From: Natrarchaeobius oligotrophus
GTDB taxonomy: Archaea > Halobacteriota > Halobacteria > Halobacteriales > Natrialbaceae
Assembly: GCF_003841465.1 (NCBI RefSeq)
Contig: NZ_REFZ01000003.1
Coordinates: forward strand, 248,001 to 312,000
Direction: 5' to 3'
Length of the DNA stretch: 64,000 nucleotides
The notes beneath the pieces are model-generated. The model saw only the letters and a program-made list of their open reading frames with translations, searched no databases and had not been told where the DNA came from. Positions 15,059 through 27,949 of this stretch are shown here, piece by piece; position 1 is the first letter of the stretch, and the number at the start of each line of letters is the position of its first letter. A program made the translations under genes and the position numbers.

Positions 15059-16645
15059 TTACAACCAGTCGACGCCGTCGATCCGAAACTGCGCGCCGTC
15101 GCCGTGGTTGGACGCGGAGACCGTCCAGCCGTGACGATCCGCGAGGTCTTCGACGATCGCCATGCCGAGACCGGTGCCGGTGCCGGTACCGGTCGTTCCC
15201 ATCTCGAAGATGTCGTCGACGATCGACTCGTCGATGCCGACGCCGTCGTCGCGGACGACGATCGAGTCGCCCTCGGTCCGAACCGAGACGGTGAGCGATC
15301 CGTCCGTCGGCGTGCCGTGTTCGATCGCGTTCCGAAAGAGGTTCTCGAACAGTCGCCGGAGCTGGGACGGATCCGCCTCGAGAAACGGCGCGTCGTCGGT
15401 CTCGAGGGTCGCATCACCCGTTTCGACGGTGACCCAGGCCTCCCCGACGACGCGATCGAGACTCACTCGCCTGACGTCGAGCGGCGAGGTGCTTCGCGCG
15501 AGCGTAAGGATGTCGTCGACGATGGTCCCGATCCGATCGAGCGCACCGTCGATGGCATCCAGTTCGGGCGCGTCGACGTCGTCTCGCTCCCGAACGGCGG
15601 CCAGGTTCCCCGTGGCGACGTTCAACGGGTTCCGAATCTCGTGGGAGACGATGCTCGCGAACTGCTCGAGTTGTTCTTTCTGCCGACAGAGTTCACGCTC
15701 GCGTTCGGCGAGCGAGTTTCTGATCGCGATGGCGTTGAGCGCGTGGCCGATCGTCTCGCCGAGTTCGCCGAGGACGGCCCGCTCCGTCCGGTAGAAGACG
15801 TGAGTCGGATTCGTCTCGAGGACGAGGACGCCGTGGATCGTCTCCTCGTAGACGACGGGCGTCGCGATTCGCGTCGCGGTCGTCCCGCCGTCGACGTCCG
15901 ATCCGTCCACCGTCTCGTCCGCGCTCGCGGTCGAGTCGGTACCGCCGTCGGCGTCGGCCCGTTCGGTCGTGACCGAGACCGCATCGATCGTTCGCGAGAC
16001 GAGTCGACGCGTCGACGGCTCGCCGTTGAGCCCGGCCGCGTCGCCGCCGCCCCAGGCGTCGATCGTCCCGCTATCGTGATCGACGAACGCGAAGCCGACC
16101 GCACGGTACACCTCGTCGTCGATCAGCTGGTGACAGATCCGTGCGATCATCTCGTCGCGGACCTGCTCGCGAACGAGGGAGTCGTTGACGTCTCGAATGA
16201 CCTCGTTGATCCGGGCCTGTTCGCTGGCGCGGTGTTCGATCAGTCGTCGTTCGATCGCGGAGTTGATGTGGTAGGCGAGCTGGGCGACAGCGTCTTCACC
16301 CTCGATGTCCCTGATGTACGCCGTCACGCCGTTCGTGGTCGCCCTTCGAACGCTGTCTTCGTTGACGACGAACGTGAAGATGATAAACGGCAATTCGCCG
16401 TATTCCTCCCTGACGTGCTCGAGCAGCCGCAGTCCGCCCATGTACAGCCGGCCGTTCTCGTCGGGAATCTCGTAGTCGCTGACGATGCAATCGACCTGCT
16501 CCGTCTCGACGATCGACGCTGCGGTCGGGATGTCCTCCGCTCGTCGAACCTCGAGCGAGAGCCCGGTGCGATCGATCGCCTCGGCTATCTTCGGTCGGTC
16601 CGGAAAGCGGCTGACGATCAGCAGCGTCGGCGTCACGGACTCCAC
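15059..16645 (-). CDS. Receiver-GAF-histidine kinase
   Basis: The 528-residue protein starts with a CheY-like receiver (about 5-125; phosphoacceptor D in VDCIVSDYEIP), followed by a GAF-like sensor (about 150-325). The kinase core follows (about 335-528), with the H-box IVSHEIRNPLNVA, the N-box LFRNAIEHG and G-boxes DDGVGIDES and GTGLGMAIVEDL. No membrane segment is present, so it is cytoplasmic. Such hybrid kinases are abundant in haloarchaea, usually without a fixed partner. It stands alone here. Inserted SDVDGG/DADGGTDSTAS low-complexity stretches in the GAF region are typical halophilic loops. Confidence 0.9.
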   Translation of the reverse strand: MESVTPTLLIVSRFPDRPKIAEAIDRTGLSLEVRRAEDIPTAASIVETEQVDCIVSDYEIPDENGRLYMGGLRLLEHVREEYGELPFIIFTFVVNEDSVRRATTNGVTAYIRDIEGEDAVAQLAYHINSAIERRLIEHRASEQARINEVIRDVNDSLVREQVRDEMIARICHQLIDDEVYRAVGFAFVDHDSGTIDAWGGGDAAGLNGEPSTRRLVSRTIDAVSVTTERADADGGTDSTASADETVDGSDVDGGTTATRIATPVVYEETIHGVLVLETNPTHVFYRTERAVLGELGETIGHALNAIAIRNSLAERERELCRQKEQLEQFASIVSHEIRNPLNVATGNLAAVRERDDVDAPELDAIDGALDRIGTIVDDILTLARSTSPLDVRRVSLDRVVGEAWVTVETGDATLETDDAPFLEADPSQLRRLFENLFRNAIEHGTPTDGSLTVSVRTEGDSIVVRDDGVGIDESIVDDIFEMGTTGTGTGTGLGMAIVEDLADRHGWTVSASNHGDGAQFRIDGVDWL

Positions 16646-16791
16646 GGTGTCCGTTCAGAACGAACGGGCTTAATCGATTCGGGTATATTACGCCCCGGTA
16701 ACAACGGATTAATCGGAGTGGTCCGATCCGACGGTTCCGGATCGGTTCCGGGCGGCGACACCTTTTTGCACGGGAGCCGTGACGGCCAGCT

Positions 16792-17568
16792 ATGGGCGGC
16801 CAAACGTACGAGAACTTCTACGCTCGCGGGGCCGCGCTTTCGAAGCTTCGCGAGCAGATCCGCGACTCGGAGGAGATCGTCGCGCTCGCGGCCCCCGTCG
16901 AGTTGATCCGCGAGATCGAGGACGTCCTCTGGGACGCGCTCGATCGAGGCGTGCTCGTGCTGTTGTTACTCGCGAGCGACGAACTCACCTACGAGGACGT
17001 CACGACGCGCGAATTCCCCGCCACGATCGTCCGGTACTGGGAGCCACGCGGCATCGTCGTCACCTCCGGGATGATCGATTACCACAGCGGCCTCATCACC
17101 GTCTCCCCGCTTTACGATCCGGACGCTGAGGTCGGTCGAACGTTCGCGTATCACGACGAGTTCTTCGGAAACATGCAGCTGACGAGCCTCGTCGTGAACT
17201 TCTGGCGACGCGGCGACGAGGTGTACGCGGCCGATCCCCGGCCGCTTCCCCACACCTACGACAGCTTCTTTTACGCGGTCATCGACGCCGCAAAGCGGCT
17301 GCGGGACCGACACGATCTGTACGCGACGGTGTCGATCACCGACGGGAGCGACAGGTACGGGGACAGCATCGACGGGCCGGTGATCAACGTTCGCCAGAAC
17401 ATCGTCTATCCGATGACGAACTCCTTTCCCGCCGAGAACAGCATGTTCGTCGAGTGCGAGCGGGGCGTCGTCTCGATCGGCGGCCCGAGCGCGACGGTCG
17501 AGGACGTCGGCGCGTCGGCCGTGAAACTCTACGAGGGCGACGGCGGGAACTCGAGTCGACGCGAGTGA
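16792..17568 (+). CDS. TrmB C-terminal-domain protein without HTH
   Basis: The 258-residue protein resembles the sugar-sensing C-terminal half of TrmB-family regulators: a phospholipase D-like start (SEEIVALAAPVELIREIEDVLWDALDRGV) and a beta-rich C-terminus (DGPVINVRQNIVYPMTNSFPAENSMFVE). The usual N-terminal winged helix is absent, and the frame immediately upstream does not supply one. It may be a ligand-binding protein acting through a partner or a co-regulator. TrmB proteins sense maltose or other sugars in archaea; the ligand here is unknown. Confidence 0.75.
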   Translation: MGGQTYENFYARGAALSKLREQIRDSEEIVALAAPVELIREIEDVLWDALDRGVLVLLLLASDELTYEDVTTREFPATIVRYWEPRGIVVTSGMIDYHSGLITVSPLYDPDAEVGRTFAYHDEFFGNMQLTSLVVNFWRRGDEVYAADPRPLPHTYDSFFYAVIDAAKRLRDRHDLYATVSITDGSDRYGDSIDGPVINVRQNIVYPMTNSFPAENSMFVECERGVVSIGGPSATVEDVGASAVKLYEGDGGNSSRRE

Positions 17569-17593
17569 GCCCGGCGCACGGAAGGTCGTTCAC

Positions 17594-18547
17594 TTAGGCC
17601 AGCACCGCCAGCCCGCGCGGCGTCTTCTCGGTCAGGTCGTCCGACCACGCGACGGGCAGTTCACTCCAGGAGTCGCCGAAGTCGGTCGTCGCGAAGACGG
17701 CCCGGACGACGCCCTCGCCCGTCGGAAGTCCGCGGTCGTCGAGTCGCGACCAGTCGTCGCCGTCGCGGCGACGGTAGACGGACGACTCCGCCGACTCGGT
17801 CCTGTGCGCACTCGAGGCACCGCTCGCGCTCGAGACGAGGACGGCGTCGGGATTCGCCGGGTCGGCAACGACGCTCCAGCAGTAGCGGTGGTCGAGCCCG
17901 GACTGCGGGCGATGCCAGCGCTCGCCGCCGTCCGTCGAGACCGCGAAGCCGTCGCCGGCGGCCGCGTAGACGAGCCCCTCGCGATCCGGGTGGGTCGTCA
18001 GGCTGTGGTTGTCCCGGCGCGAGCCCTCGGGCCGTTCGCGCCAGGTCTCCCCGCCGTCCGTGCTGAGAACGAACGCGCCCGCCTCGATGCCGACGTAGAG
18101 GCGGTCGGGATCGAACGGATCCACGGCGAGCCAGCGAACGTGGTGCGTGTGCGGACGCGGCGGGAAGTACCACTCCGGTTCGGACGGGAGGTCGACGAGT
18201 CCGTCGAGGTGCTCCCAGGAGTCGCCGCCGTCGCGCGAGCGGTAGACCCGACTCGGCTCGGTGCCGGCGTAGACGGTTTCGGCGTCGTGGGGGCTGATCG
18301 CGAGCGCGGTCACCGCCTGGCTCTCGAACGGCGTCTCGAGCCGATCGAACGCCCCGTCGCGGTCGGTACGCCGGAAGAGTCCGCTTTCGAACGTGCCGGC
18401 GAAGACCCGGTTCGGCTCGTCGGGCGAGACCGCGACGCACTCGAGACGTCGCCCCTCGAGGTGCGCCCTCGTCGTCCACTCCCCCGTGCCGGTGCCGTCC
18501 CGGCAGTCGAGCAGTCGGTCCGCCAGCGCGACGTACGCAGTTGGCAT
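17594..18547 (-). CDS. BNR/WD40-like beta-propeller protein
   Basis: The 317-residue protein contains repeated blade motifs of the BNR/VPS10 type, for example SRDGGDSWEHLDG, STDGGETWRERPEG, STDGGERWHRPQSG and TTDFGDSWSELP. This indicates a beta-propeller of about six or seven blades. No signal peptide is visible at the chosen start MPTAYVALADRL (18547); the longer frame upstream overlaps the divergent promoter region. Such propellers are often annotated as exo-alpha-sialidase-like or glycosyl hydrolase-like, but catalytic residues cannot be confirmed. Confidence 0.75.
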   Translation of the reverse strand: MPTAYVALADRLLDCRDGTGTGEWTTRAHLEGRRLECVAVSPDEPNRVFAGTFESGLFRRTDRDGAFDRLETPFESQAVTALAISPHDAETVYAGTEPSRVYRSRDGGDSWEHLDGLVDLPSEPEWYFPPRPHTHHVRWLAVDPFDPDRLYVGIEAGAFVLSTDGGETWRERPEGSRRDNHSLTTHPDREGLVYAAAGDGFAVSTDGGERWHRPQSGLDHRYCWSVVADPANPDAVLVSSASGASSAHRTESAESSVYRRRDGDDWSRLDDRGLPTGEGVVRAVFATTDFGDSWSELPVAWSDDLTEKTPRGLAVLA

Positions 18548-18657
18548 ACCGCGCGTACGTCCGCCAGCCTGAAAGCGTTCGCGTCGTCGGTGAACGCTAT
18601 CGCGCCGGGGCCGATTCATTTATCCCCTCTCTTTTCCAATGGCTATTCGTTACCACA

Positions 18658-20196
18658 ATGTCCTTCAGATATCGCCGCGCAGCCGAGCGGATTCGAAAGC
18701 GGGCGGTATCGTTGGTCGGTACGTTCGTGCTCGCGCTCGCCGTCGGCTACGCGGCGATCACCTCGAGTTCGCGTCCGATGCTGGCGCTCGAACTCGCCGT
18801 TCCGGCTGCGACCGGCTGTGTGCTCCTCTGGTACGGACGGCGCTTCGAGTCGGGACCGAACGAACGGCGGCGGGCGACGGTCGTCGCGAGCTGGGCCGTC
18901 GGTGGCGGCCTCGTCGCCGTATCGACGGTCGCCTGGAGCGCGATTCTCTCGGGTCTCGGATCGGCGGGGTCCGTCGGCGCGTCGGGTCCTCTGTTGGCGA
19001 CCGTCTTCAGCGTCGGCGTCGGCGGCGGCACAACGGTCGGACACCTCGTCACCGAACGCTCTCGCGATCGCCGCGAGGCCGAGCGGCTGGCGGCGGCGAT
19101 CGACACCGCGATGGACGGGATCGCGGTCGTCGTAGACGGCGAACACGTCTTCGTGAACGACGCTTACGCGTCGCTGTACGGCGTTCGGAGTGCGGACGCG
19201 CTCGAAGGACGGCGGTGGGAGGAGCTGTACGCCGACGAGTCGCTCGCGACGATCGAACGGGAAGCGTTGTCCGCGCTCTCGCGACGAGGCTGCTGGCAGG
19301 GGACGGTGACGGGAACCCGCGTCGACGGGACGACGTTCCAACAGGAGGTTACGATGACCGCACGCGACCGCGCCGAAGGCTACGTCGTGGTAGCCCGCGA
19401 CGTCACGGCCCGTCTCGATCGCGAACAGCGGATTCAGGTGTTGAATCGCGTGCTCAGACACAACCTTCGAAACGCGTTCACCGTCGTCCGCGGCCACGCG
19501 AACCTCATCGCCGAGCGAGCGCCGGCGCTGGAGGATCGACACGTCGAGCCGATCCGCGAGGAGATCGACGAGCTGCTCGCGACGGCCGACAAGGCCCGCA
19601 GCGTCGAGCGACGGCTCGAGGGACGGGAGCGAACGAAACCGATCGAGCCGACCGACGCCGTCCGCTCGGTCGCAGAGCGAGCGAACGCCGCCTATCCGTC
19701 GGTTCGGATCGTCTCCAGAACCGAGGCGGTGGGTGGCGAGTCGATAGCGACGCCGGTCGACGGTGCCGTCGTGGACGCGCTGAACGAACTCGTCGACAAC
19801 GCGGTCGAACACCGCGGCGATCGTCCCGAATCGACGCGAACCGACGCCGCGAGCGTCGACGACCGCGACCCGCCGACCGTCGAGGTCGGCGTTCGAACCG
19901 CCGGCGATCGCCTCGAGTTCACCGTCGCGGACGACGGCGACGGCATCCCCGAGTCCGAACGGAATGCGGTCCTCGACGGCGAGGAGACGCAGCTGGTTCA
20001 CGGCTCGGGCCTCGGCCTCTGGTTCGTCAACTGGATCGCCGCGAGCGCGGGCGGCGAGGTGCGCTTTGCCGACCGCTCGTCCGGTGGAACGATCGTGACG
20101 CTCTCGTTCCCGCGGGGAAGCGACGATCGGAGCGAGCGAAACTGGCCGCAGCCGTCCGGCGGCGAAGGAGTGGCGGCGGACGGAACGGCTCGATAA
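18658..20196 (+). CDS. Membrane PAS histidine kinase
   Basis: The 512-residue protein has three or four N-terminal membrane helices (within residues 15-125) and a PAS domain (about 140-260: MDGIAVVVDGEHVFVNDAYASLYG). The kinase core is of the haloarchaeal type, with the H-box NRVLRHNLRNAFTVVRGHA, the N-box LNELVDNAVEH and G-boxes DDGDGIPESE and GSGLGLWFVNWI. The start ATG at 18658 was preferred over the upstream TTG because the segment between them is polar and a TATA-like CATTTATC lies upstream. The signal is unknown and no response regulator gene is adjacent. Confidence 0.9.
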   Translation: MSFRYRRAAERIRKRAVSLVGTFVLALAVGYAAITSSSRPMLALELAVPAATGCVLLWYGRRFESGPNERRRATVVASWAVGGGLVAVSTVAWSAILSGLGSAGSVGASGPLLATVFSVGVGGGTTVGHLVTERSRDRREAERLAAAIDTAMDGIAVVVDGEHVFVNDAYASLYGVRSADALEGRRWEELYADESLATIEREALSALSRRGCWQGTVTGTRVDGTTFQQEVTMTARDRAEGYVVVARDVTARLDREQRIQVLNRVLRHNLRNAFTVVRGHANLIAERAPALEDRHVEPIREEIDELLATADKARSVERRLEGRERTKPIEPTDAVRSVAERANAAYPSVRIVSRTEAVGGESIATPVDGAVVDALNELVDNAVEHRGDRPESTRTDAASVDDRDPPTVEVGVRTAGDRLEFTVADDGDGIPESERNAVLDGEETQLVHGSGLGLWFVNWIAASAGGEVRFADRSSGGTIVTLSFPRGSDDRSERNWPQPSGGEGVAADGTAR

Positions 20197-20349
20197 TCGC
20201 GTCGTTCTTCGTCGACGCCTCTCGGCGGCTGTCGCGTCGGTCCGGGCTCGACTCACTCGAGAGGATCCGCGACGCGGACTCGGCCGAAGTGCGCCAGTTC
20301 CGTCTCCTCGCGTCGCTCGTCGCGCGACCTCGGACGGACGGCATCCGTC

Positions 20350-20763
20350 TCACTCGACCGCGAACGTGTTCTCGTCCATCCGAACGCCGCCGAACCAGCA
20401 CTCGAGGGCGACGAACCCGACGTACACCGCGACGAAGAGCGTGACGGCGACGTTCACCAGTCCGAAGCCGCTCGGACCCGAGAGAAGCGTCGCGAAACCG
20501 ACGGTACTCGAGCCGATCGCGAGCAACGCGAGGCCGACGGCGGCGACGCGTGGCCAGCCGACGGTCGTCACGCCGAGCGGGAGTCGCTCGCGGAGTCCGG
20601 CGACGAGCAACGCGAGGCCGGCGGCGACGAACCAGCCGATCAGCCACGCCGTCCCGGAGGCGGGGAGCCCGCCGGAGAGCACCACGATACCGGCCGCGAG
20701 CAGTATCGTAACGAACCCCGCGGCGGCGAAGCCGTGACGGATCGTCTCTTTGCGTTCGCTCAT
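20350..20763 (-). CDS. Small multi-pass membrane protein
   Basis: The 137-residue protein has four hydrophobic segments (about 12-30, 38-56, 70-92 and 100-122) and a short charged N-terminus (MSERKETIRHG). No domain is recognised. It lies downstream of, and on the same strand as, uvrA (91 nt apart), so it might be read through from the uvrA transcript. Confidence 0.65.
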   Translation of the reverse strand: MSERKETIRHGFAAAGFVTILLAAGIVVLSGGLPASGTAWLIGWFVAAGLALLVAGLRERLPLGVTTVGWPRVAAVGLALLAIGSSTVGFATLLSGPSGFGLVNVAVTLFVAVYVGFVALECWFGGVRMDENTFAVE

Positions 20764-20853
20764 TCACCGGAGCGTCGTCGGGGACGGCCTAATCGGTTCC
20801 GATCGCTCGAGACTCGGTCGTCGTCCGTAGTGGCCGATCCGTTCGGTGCCGAC

Positions 20854-23874
<3,021 letters not shown>

Positions 23875-24078
23875 GATTTCGTGGTGACTGGTGACTGGGT
23901 ACTCGTCCGGCGCGATACCCGATTCATCGTAATTGCGTCAGTGGCCGAAGGGACTTAACGAGTCTGAAAGTCCACGGAGACGGTGCGTGCTAGCACAGGT
24001 CATCGAGTGCGTCCGCCGGCGGCCACGTCGCGCCGCCGGGCCCAAAGTGACTTCGGACCGGAGGCCTTACCGTCGGTC

Positions 24079-24651
24079 ATGAGCGACGAAACTCCGCCGT
24101 CCGTCGACGAGTTCGTCGACTACTGCCGGATGCAGGCCGGGCTCCTCTCCGGACGGGTCGAAACGATGGCGGCGGACGCCGACGAACTGCTCGACGAGAT
24201 CGACGAGGAGGTGGCGACGCTCCGCGCCCGCCTCGAGGAGCGGCGAAACGTGGCCGGCACGGAAACGCCGTCGTCGACCGACCGCCCCGGCACCGAGGAA
24301 TTCGACGTCGAATCGCTCGAGGAACTCCAGCGCGACCTCGAGGAGAAACAGCTGCTGGTCGAGGCGAAAGGCGCGCGGATGGAGGCGTTCCAGGAACTCG
24401 CCGCCGGCTACACCGAACTCGCTGGAGACCTCGAGGGGACCGACGAGGCCAGCGACGCGCTCGATCGAATCGTCGAGTTCGAACTCGAAAACGACGCACC
24501 TGCGTACTTCGACGAACGGGAAACGCTCTGTGAGGCCGCGGCCGAGCAGGCCGAGACGACGACGGACGCCGAACTCGTCGAGGACGTCGAACCGACGGAC
24601 GGGGCGCAAGCGGCTGACGAAGCCGAGTTCGGAGAAAGCGAAGACGGGTAA
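24079..24651 (+). CDS. Acidic helical protein of unknown function
   Basis: The 190-residue protein is very acidic and almost entirely helical, with coiled-coil-like heptads (VESLEELQRDLEEKQLLVEAKGARMEAFQEL). No domain is recognised. The ATG at 24079 (MSDETPPSVDEFVDYC) was chosen over an upstream frame extension that overlaps the divergent uvrA promoter. It may act as a small scaffold or chaperone-like factor, but nothing specific supports that. Confidence 0.7.
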   Translation: MSDETPPSVDEFVDYCRMQAGLLSGRVETMAADADELLDEIDEEVATLRARLEERRNVAGTETPSSTDRPGTEEFDVESLEELQRDLEEKQLLVEAKGARMEAFQELAAGYTELAGDLEGTDEASDALDRIVEFELENDAPAYFDERETLCEAAAEQAETTTDAELVEDVEPTDGAQAADEAEFGESEDG

Positions 24652-24824
24652 CCGTTTCGAGCCGAGGTTCGAGATCCCGCGCTCCCGGGTACGTTCGACA
24701 CCGCCGGATGGGCGTTTTCGGGCGTTGGTCGGACGGCCGCTCGCGTTTCACCATCCGGCTCGTTCGCCGTCGCGGATCGTCTCGAGCGGGACCGCCGGAG
24801 CGAGGGCCGGCGGATCCGAGCCGC

Positions 24825-25931
24825 TCAGAGAGCCTCGAGAACCGCGTCGACGTCGGCTTCGGTGTTGTAGGCGTGGACCGAGACGCGAACCGCCTCGGGG
24901 GATGGCAGCGATCTGACGACGATCCCTTCGCTCGCCAGCCGCTCGACCGTCGCCTCGGGGTCGTCGTCGGCGACCGTCACCAGTCCCGACTCGAACTCGC
25001 GGGGACCGCACAGGCGCTCGTCGTCGATACCGTCTTTGAGCCGGTCGGTGAGCGCCTCGATCCGCCGTTCGACCGTCTCGACGCCGATCACCTCGAGGCA
25101 GTCGATCGCCTCGACCAGTCCGGCGTGGGCGGCGGGCGTGGCGGTCCCGACCTCGAGTCGCCGCGCACCCGCCTCGTAGCGGTACTCCGCGGCGTTCGGC
25201 TCGACGACGCTCCGGTAGCCGACCGCGGCCGGCCTGAGGTCGCGCTCGACGCCCTCGCGGACGTAGCAAAAGCCCGAGCCGAAGGGGCCGACCAGCCACT
25301 TGTGACCGGCGGCCACCACGACGTCCGCTCCCCACTCGCGAACGTCGATCGTCGTCTGACCGGGCGTCTGTACGGCGTCGACCAGCGCCAGCGCGCCGGC
25401 GTCGTGGGCGACGTCGACGAGGTCGGCCACCGGAAGGCGGGTGCCGTGGGTCCAGGTCAGCGAACTCACGCAGACGAGTTCGGCGCCTTCGATCGCGGCG
25501 TTCGCGTCCTCGAGGTCGAGCCGTCCGTTCTCCGTCTCGAGGACGCGAACCTCGACGCCGTACTCCCGCTCGAGGCGCTTCCACGGTAAAATTCCGGCCG
25601 GGTGTTCGAGGTCGGTCCGGACGACGACGTCGCCCTCGCTCCACTCGAGGGCGCTCGCGATCCGGTTGATCCCGTCGGTCGTGCTCTCGGTCAGTGCGAC
25701 CTCGTCGGGCGACGCACCGAGCAGCCCGGCGACGGCCGACCGCGCCTCCTCGTAGGCGTCGAACGCGGCGGGGTACATGCCGCCGTCGAACGGGGCCTCG
25801 TACTCGTGGCGCTCGAGGGCGGCCTCCGCCGCCTCGACGACGCGACGGGGGCTCGGACCGCCGGCACCCCAGTTGCAGTAGACGCCGGACTCGAGGGCGG
25901 GAATCTCCTCGCGAAGGTCGAGCGGATCCAT
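24825..25931 (-). CDS. Class V aminotransferase (cysteine desulfurase-like)
   Basis: The 368-residue protein is a fold-type I PLP enzyme of the class V aminotransferase family. Features include the N-terminal YCNWGAGGPSPRRV, the cofactor pocket ALTESTTDGINRIASAL, and the PLP-lysine segment VVAAGHKWLVGPFGSGF. Cysteine desulfurases carry a mobile catalytic cysteine loop; none is obvious, so another substrate such as an amino acid or kynurenine-like compound is possible. It stands alone. Confidence 0.85.
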   Translation of the reverse strand: MDPLDLREEIPALESGVYCNWGAGGPSPRRVVEAAEAALERHEYEAPFDGGMYPAAFDAYEEARSAVAGLLGASPDEVALTESTTDGINRIASALEWSEGDVVVRTDLEHPAGILPWKRLEREYGVEVRVLETENGRLDLEDANAAIEGAELVCVSSLTWTHGTRLPVADLVDVAHDAGALALVDAVQTPGQTTIDVREWGADVVVAAGHKWLVGPFGSGFCYVREGVERDLRPAAVGYRSVVEPNAAEYRYEAGARRLEVGTATPAAHAGLVEAIDCLEVIGVETVERRIEALTDRLKDGIDDERLCGPREFESGLVTVADDDPEATVERLASEGIVVRSLPSPEAVRVSVHAYNTEADVDAVLEAL

Positions 25932-26159
25932 AACCGCCGTACGGCGTCGATCGTGATCGGTCTGGCGGTCGCGGCGACCGCCGCGCGGACTCGTAGTCGC
26001 GCTCGAGGCGGCCGAGAAGCGAATCGAGACGCGATCGTCGCCGCCCCCGACGAAACCGGTTTTCGACGGAGACGGTCCGTCAGCGCGACCGATTCACCCC
26101 CGACTACTTTGGTCCGCGCGCCCGTGAGTGCGTCTCGAGGACGTCCCGTCCGTCAACCC

Positions 26160-26309
26160 ATGAGTCACACCATCGAAATCAGCGACGACCTGCGGGAGCG
26201 ACTCGACAGCCACCTCGAGGAGGACGAATCCTACGAGGAGTTCATCGATGAACTGGTGTCGATCTACGAGACCGAAGGCGCGTTCCTCCAGGAGGGCTAC
26301 TCCGAGTAG
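26160..26309 (+). CDS. Small DUF7557-like (ribbon-helix-helix-like) protein
   Basis: The 49-residue protein (MSHTIEISDDLRERLDSHLEEDESYEEFIDELVS...) has the strand-helix-helix pattern of small antitoxin-like or ribbon-helix-helix proteins that are very common in haloarchaea. No toxin gene is adjacent. A role in DNA binding is possible but unproven. Confidence 0.65.
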   Translation: MSHTIEISDDLRERLDSHLEEDESYEEFIDELVSIYETEGAFLQEGYSE

Positions 26310-26387
26310 GAGAACTCGAGGGTCGCGAAAGGAACGAAACGACAGAAGAGTGCGTCCGCGGCCGGAATCGTCGACCGTCGGAGCCGA

Positions 26388-27722
26388 TCAGTCGTGGCTC
26401 GGGTCGTCGTGGTGATCGTCCCGGAGGTGTTCGATCGCGTGGAGTTCGACGACCGGCACGACCTTCGCGACGAGCATGAAAAACAGCGTCACCATCCCGA
26501 TCGTGCCGAGGACCGACGCGATCTCGATCAGGCTCGGGAAGTACGTACCCGGCGTCGCGTAGTAGATCTCCATCGAGGGATGGAAGAACCCCTCGACGAC
26601 GAACAGCACCTTCTCGAGCAGCGTCGCAAAGAGCACCGCGACGCCGCAGACGATCGCGCGCCGTTTGCTGAACAGCGACGGCCGGATGGTCTGTGCGAAG
26701 ATGTACGCGAGGACGGCGGCGACGAGCCCCATCGAAACGAGGTAGATCGGGTGGGTGATCGTCGCCACCCAGGCGTGTTCCAGGTCGACGGGCGGGAAGA
26801 ACGTCCCCGTGGTGACCTGCTGGAGTTGCAGCCAGAGGAACAGCAGGCTGAAGAACCCGAGCCACAGCGTCAGCCCCCGGAAGACGTCGTCGGTGATGAT
26901 GTGGTCCCAGCCGTAGGCCCGCCGGAAGGCGTACGAGAGGAGGATGACGCCGCTGATCGCCGACGTCAGCGCGATCGTCAGGAACTGCGGTCCCTGCACG
27001 CCGCCGAACCAGCGGGGATACGTCGGCAGGACGGCGAACAGCCACGGGATGACCCCGCCGTGGAGCAACAGCGGTGCCATGATGATGATCGCCAGCGCGA
27101 GCCACCAGACCATCCGCTGGACGATCTGGTCTTCTTTCTCGGTGTAGCCGATCGTCAACGCGGCGTAGATCGGCCCGAAGTGGTCCGGGAGGTCGTCGCG
27201 CAATCGGCTCACGTCGTATCGAAGCGTGAGGCCGAGGTAGGTCGCCGTCAACACGAAGTAGGCCGTGATGACGGTGACGTCCCACACCAACGGCGAGTTG
27301 TGGACCGTGATGTGGTAGTGGCCGAGCACGCTCGTGACCATCCGGTCCGGGCGGCCCATGTGGACGATGATGTAAAAGCCGGCCGCGGAGAGGCCGCCGA
27401 TCGTCAGCAGTTCCGCGAGTCGAGCGACCGGCATGTATCGGTCCATCCCGAGCAGTCTGACCGCGGCCGAGAGGATGATGCCGCCGTGGGCGATGCCGAC
27501 CCACCAGATGAACGCGCCGATGTACACCCCCCACGTGACGCCGCCGCCGGTTCCCCAGTCGGAGAGGCCGGTTACGATCAGCCCCTGCCAGAGCTGGTAG
27601 AACCAGCCCGCGAGAAAGAGCGCGAACGCGAGTCCGGCGACGGCAAACAGCGCGTAGTACTTCGTCCCCGTCTCCCGAATCGGCCGGAGAATGTCGGCCT
27701 CGCTCGGCGTTTTCGTGCTCAT
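26388..27722 (-). CDS. NrfD/PsrC-type membrane quinone oxidoreductase subunit
   Basis: The 444-residue protein has about ten membrane helices and the look of NrfD/PsrC/HybB subunits (GTGGGVTWGVYIGAFIWWVGIAHGGIILSA; TIGGLSAAGFYIIVHMGRPDRM). These subunits pass electrons between quinones and an attached iron-sulfur protein in molybdopterin-enzyme, polysulfide-reductase or alternative complex III assemblies. Those partners are not in the window, so this is an orphan subunit or acts with a distant cluster. The start at 27722 follows from MSTKTPSEADILRP; the longer frame upstream is a shadow. A flavoprotein gene lies 227 nt upstream on the same strand. Confidence 0.85.
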   Translation of the reverse strand: MSTKTPSEADILRPIRETGTKYYALFAVAGLAFALFLAGWFYQLWQGLIVTGLSDWGTGGGVTWGVYIGAFIWWVGIAHGGIILSAAVRLLGMDRYMPVARLAELLTIGGLSAAGFYIIVHMGRPDRMVTSVLGHYHITVHNSPLVWDVTVITAYFVLTATYLGLTLRYDVSRLRDDLPDHFGPIYAALTIGYTEKEDQIVQRMVWWLALAIIIMAPLLLHGGVIPWLFAVLPTYPRWFGGVQGPQFLTIALTSAISGVILLSYAFRRAYGWDHIITDDVFRGLTLWLGFFSLLFLWLQLQQVTTGTFFPPVDLEHAWVATITHPIYLVSMGLVAAVLAYIFAQTIRPSLFSKRRAIVCGVAVLFATLLEKVLFVVEGFFHPSMEIYYATPGTYFPSLIEIASVLGTIGMVTLFFMLVAKVVPVVELHAIEHLRDDHHDDPSHD

Positions 27723-27949
27723 TGGTCCGAGTCCCGCAAACGTATTCCGAGCACGCATTTCGTTTCGCACGTTGCACCTGCAAGCGATCCTCGAGCCCGC
27801 GGACGCTGCGGAGTTCCATCGAGGGACGTCGAGAACGAACGCACGAACGCCGTCGGACCGGGACGACAACGCGCGATACCGGCTGTCGACGGCGGCGAAA
27901 GAACGGACGCCGCCAACCGATCGAACGGGGAGAAACCCGACTGTCGCGG

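Noticed and set aside
14519-16906. Long plus-strand frame opposite S24e and the histidine kinase
   Set aside because: It is antisense to clear ribosomal-protein and kinase motifs and has no recognisable domain.
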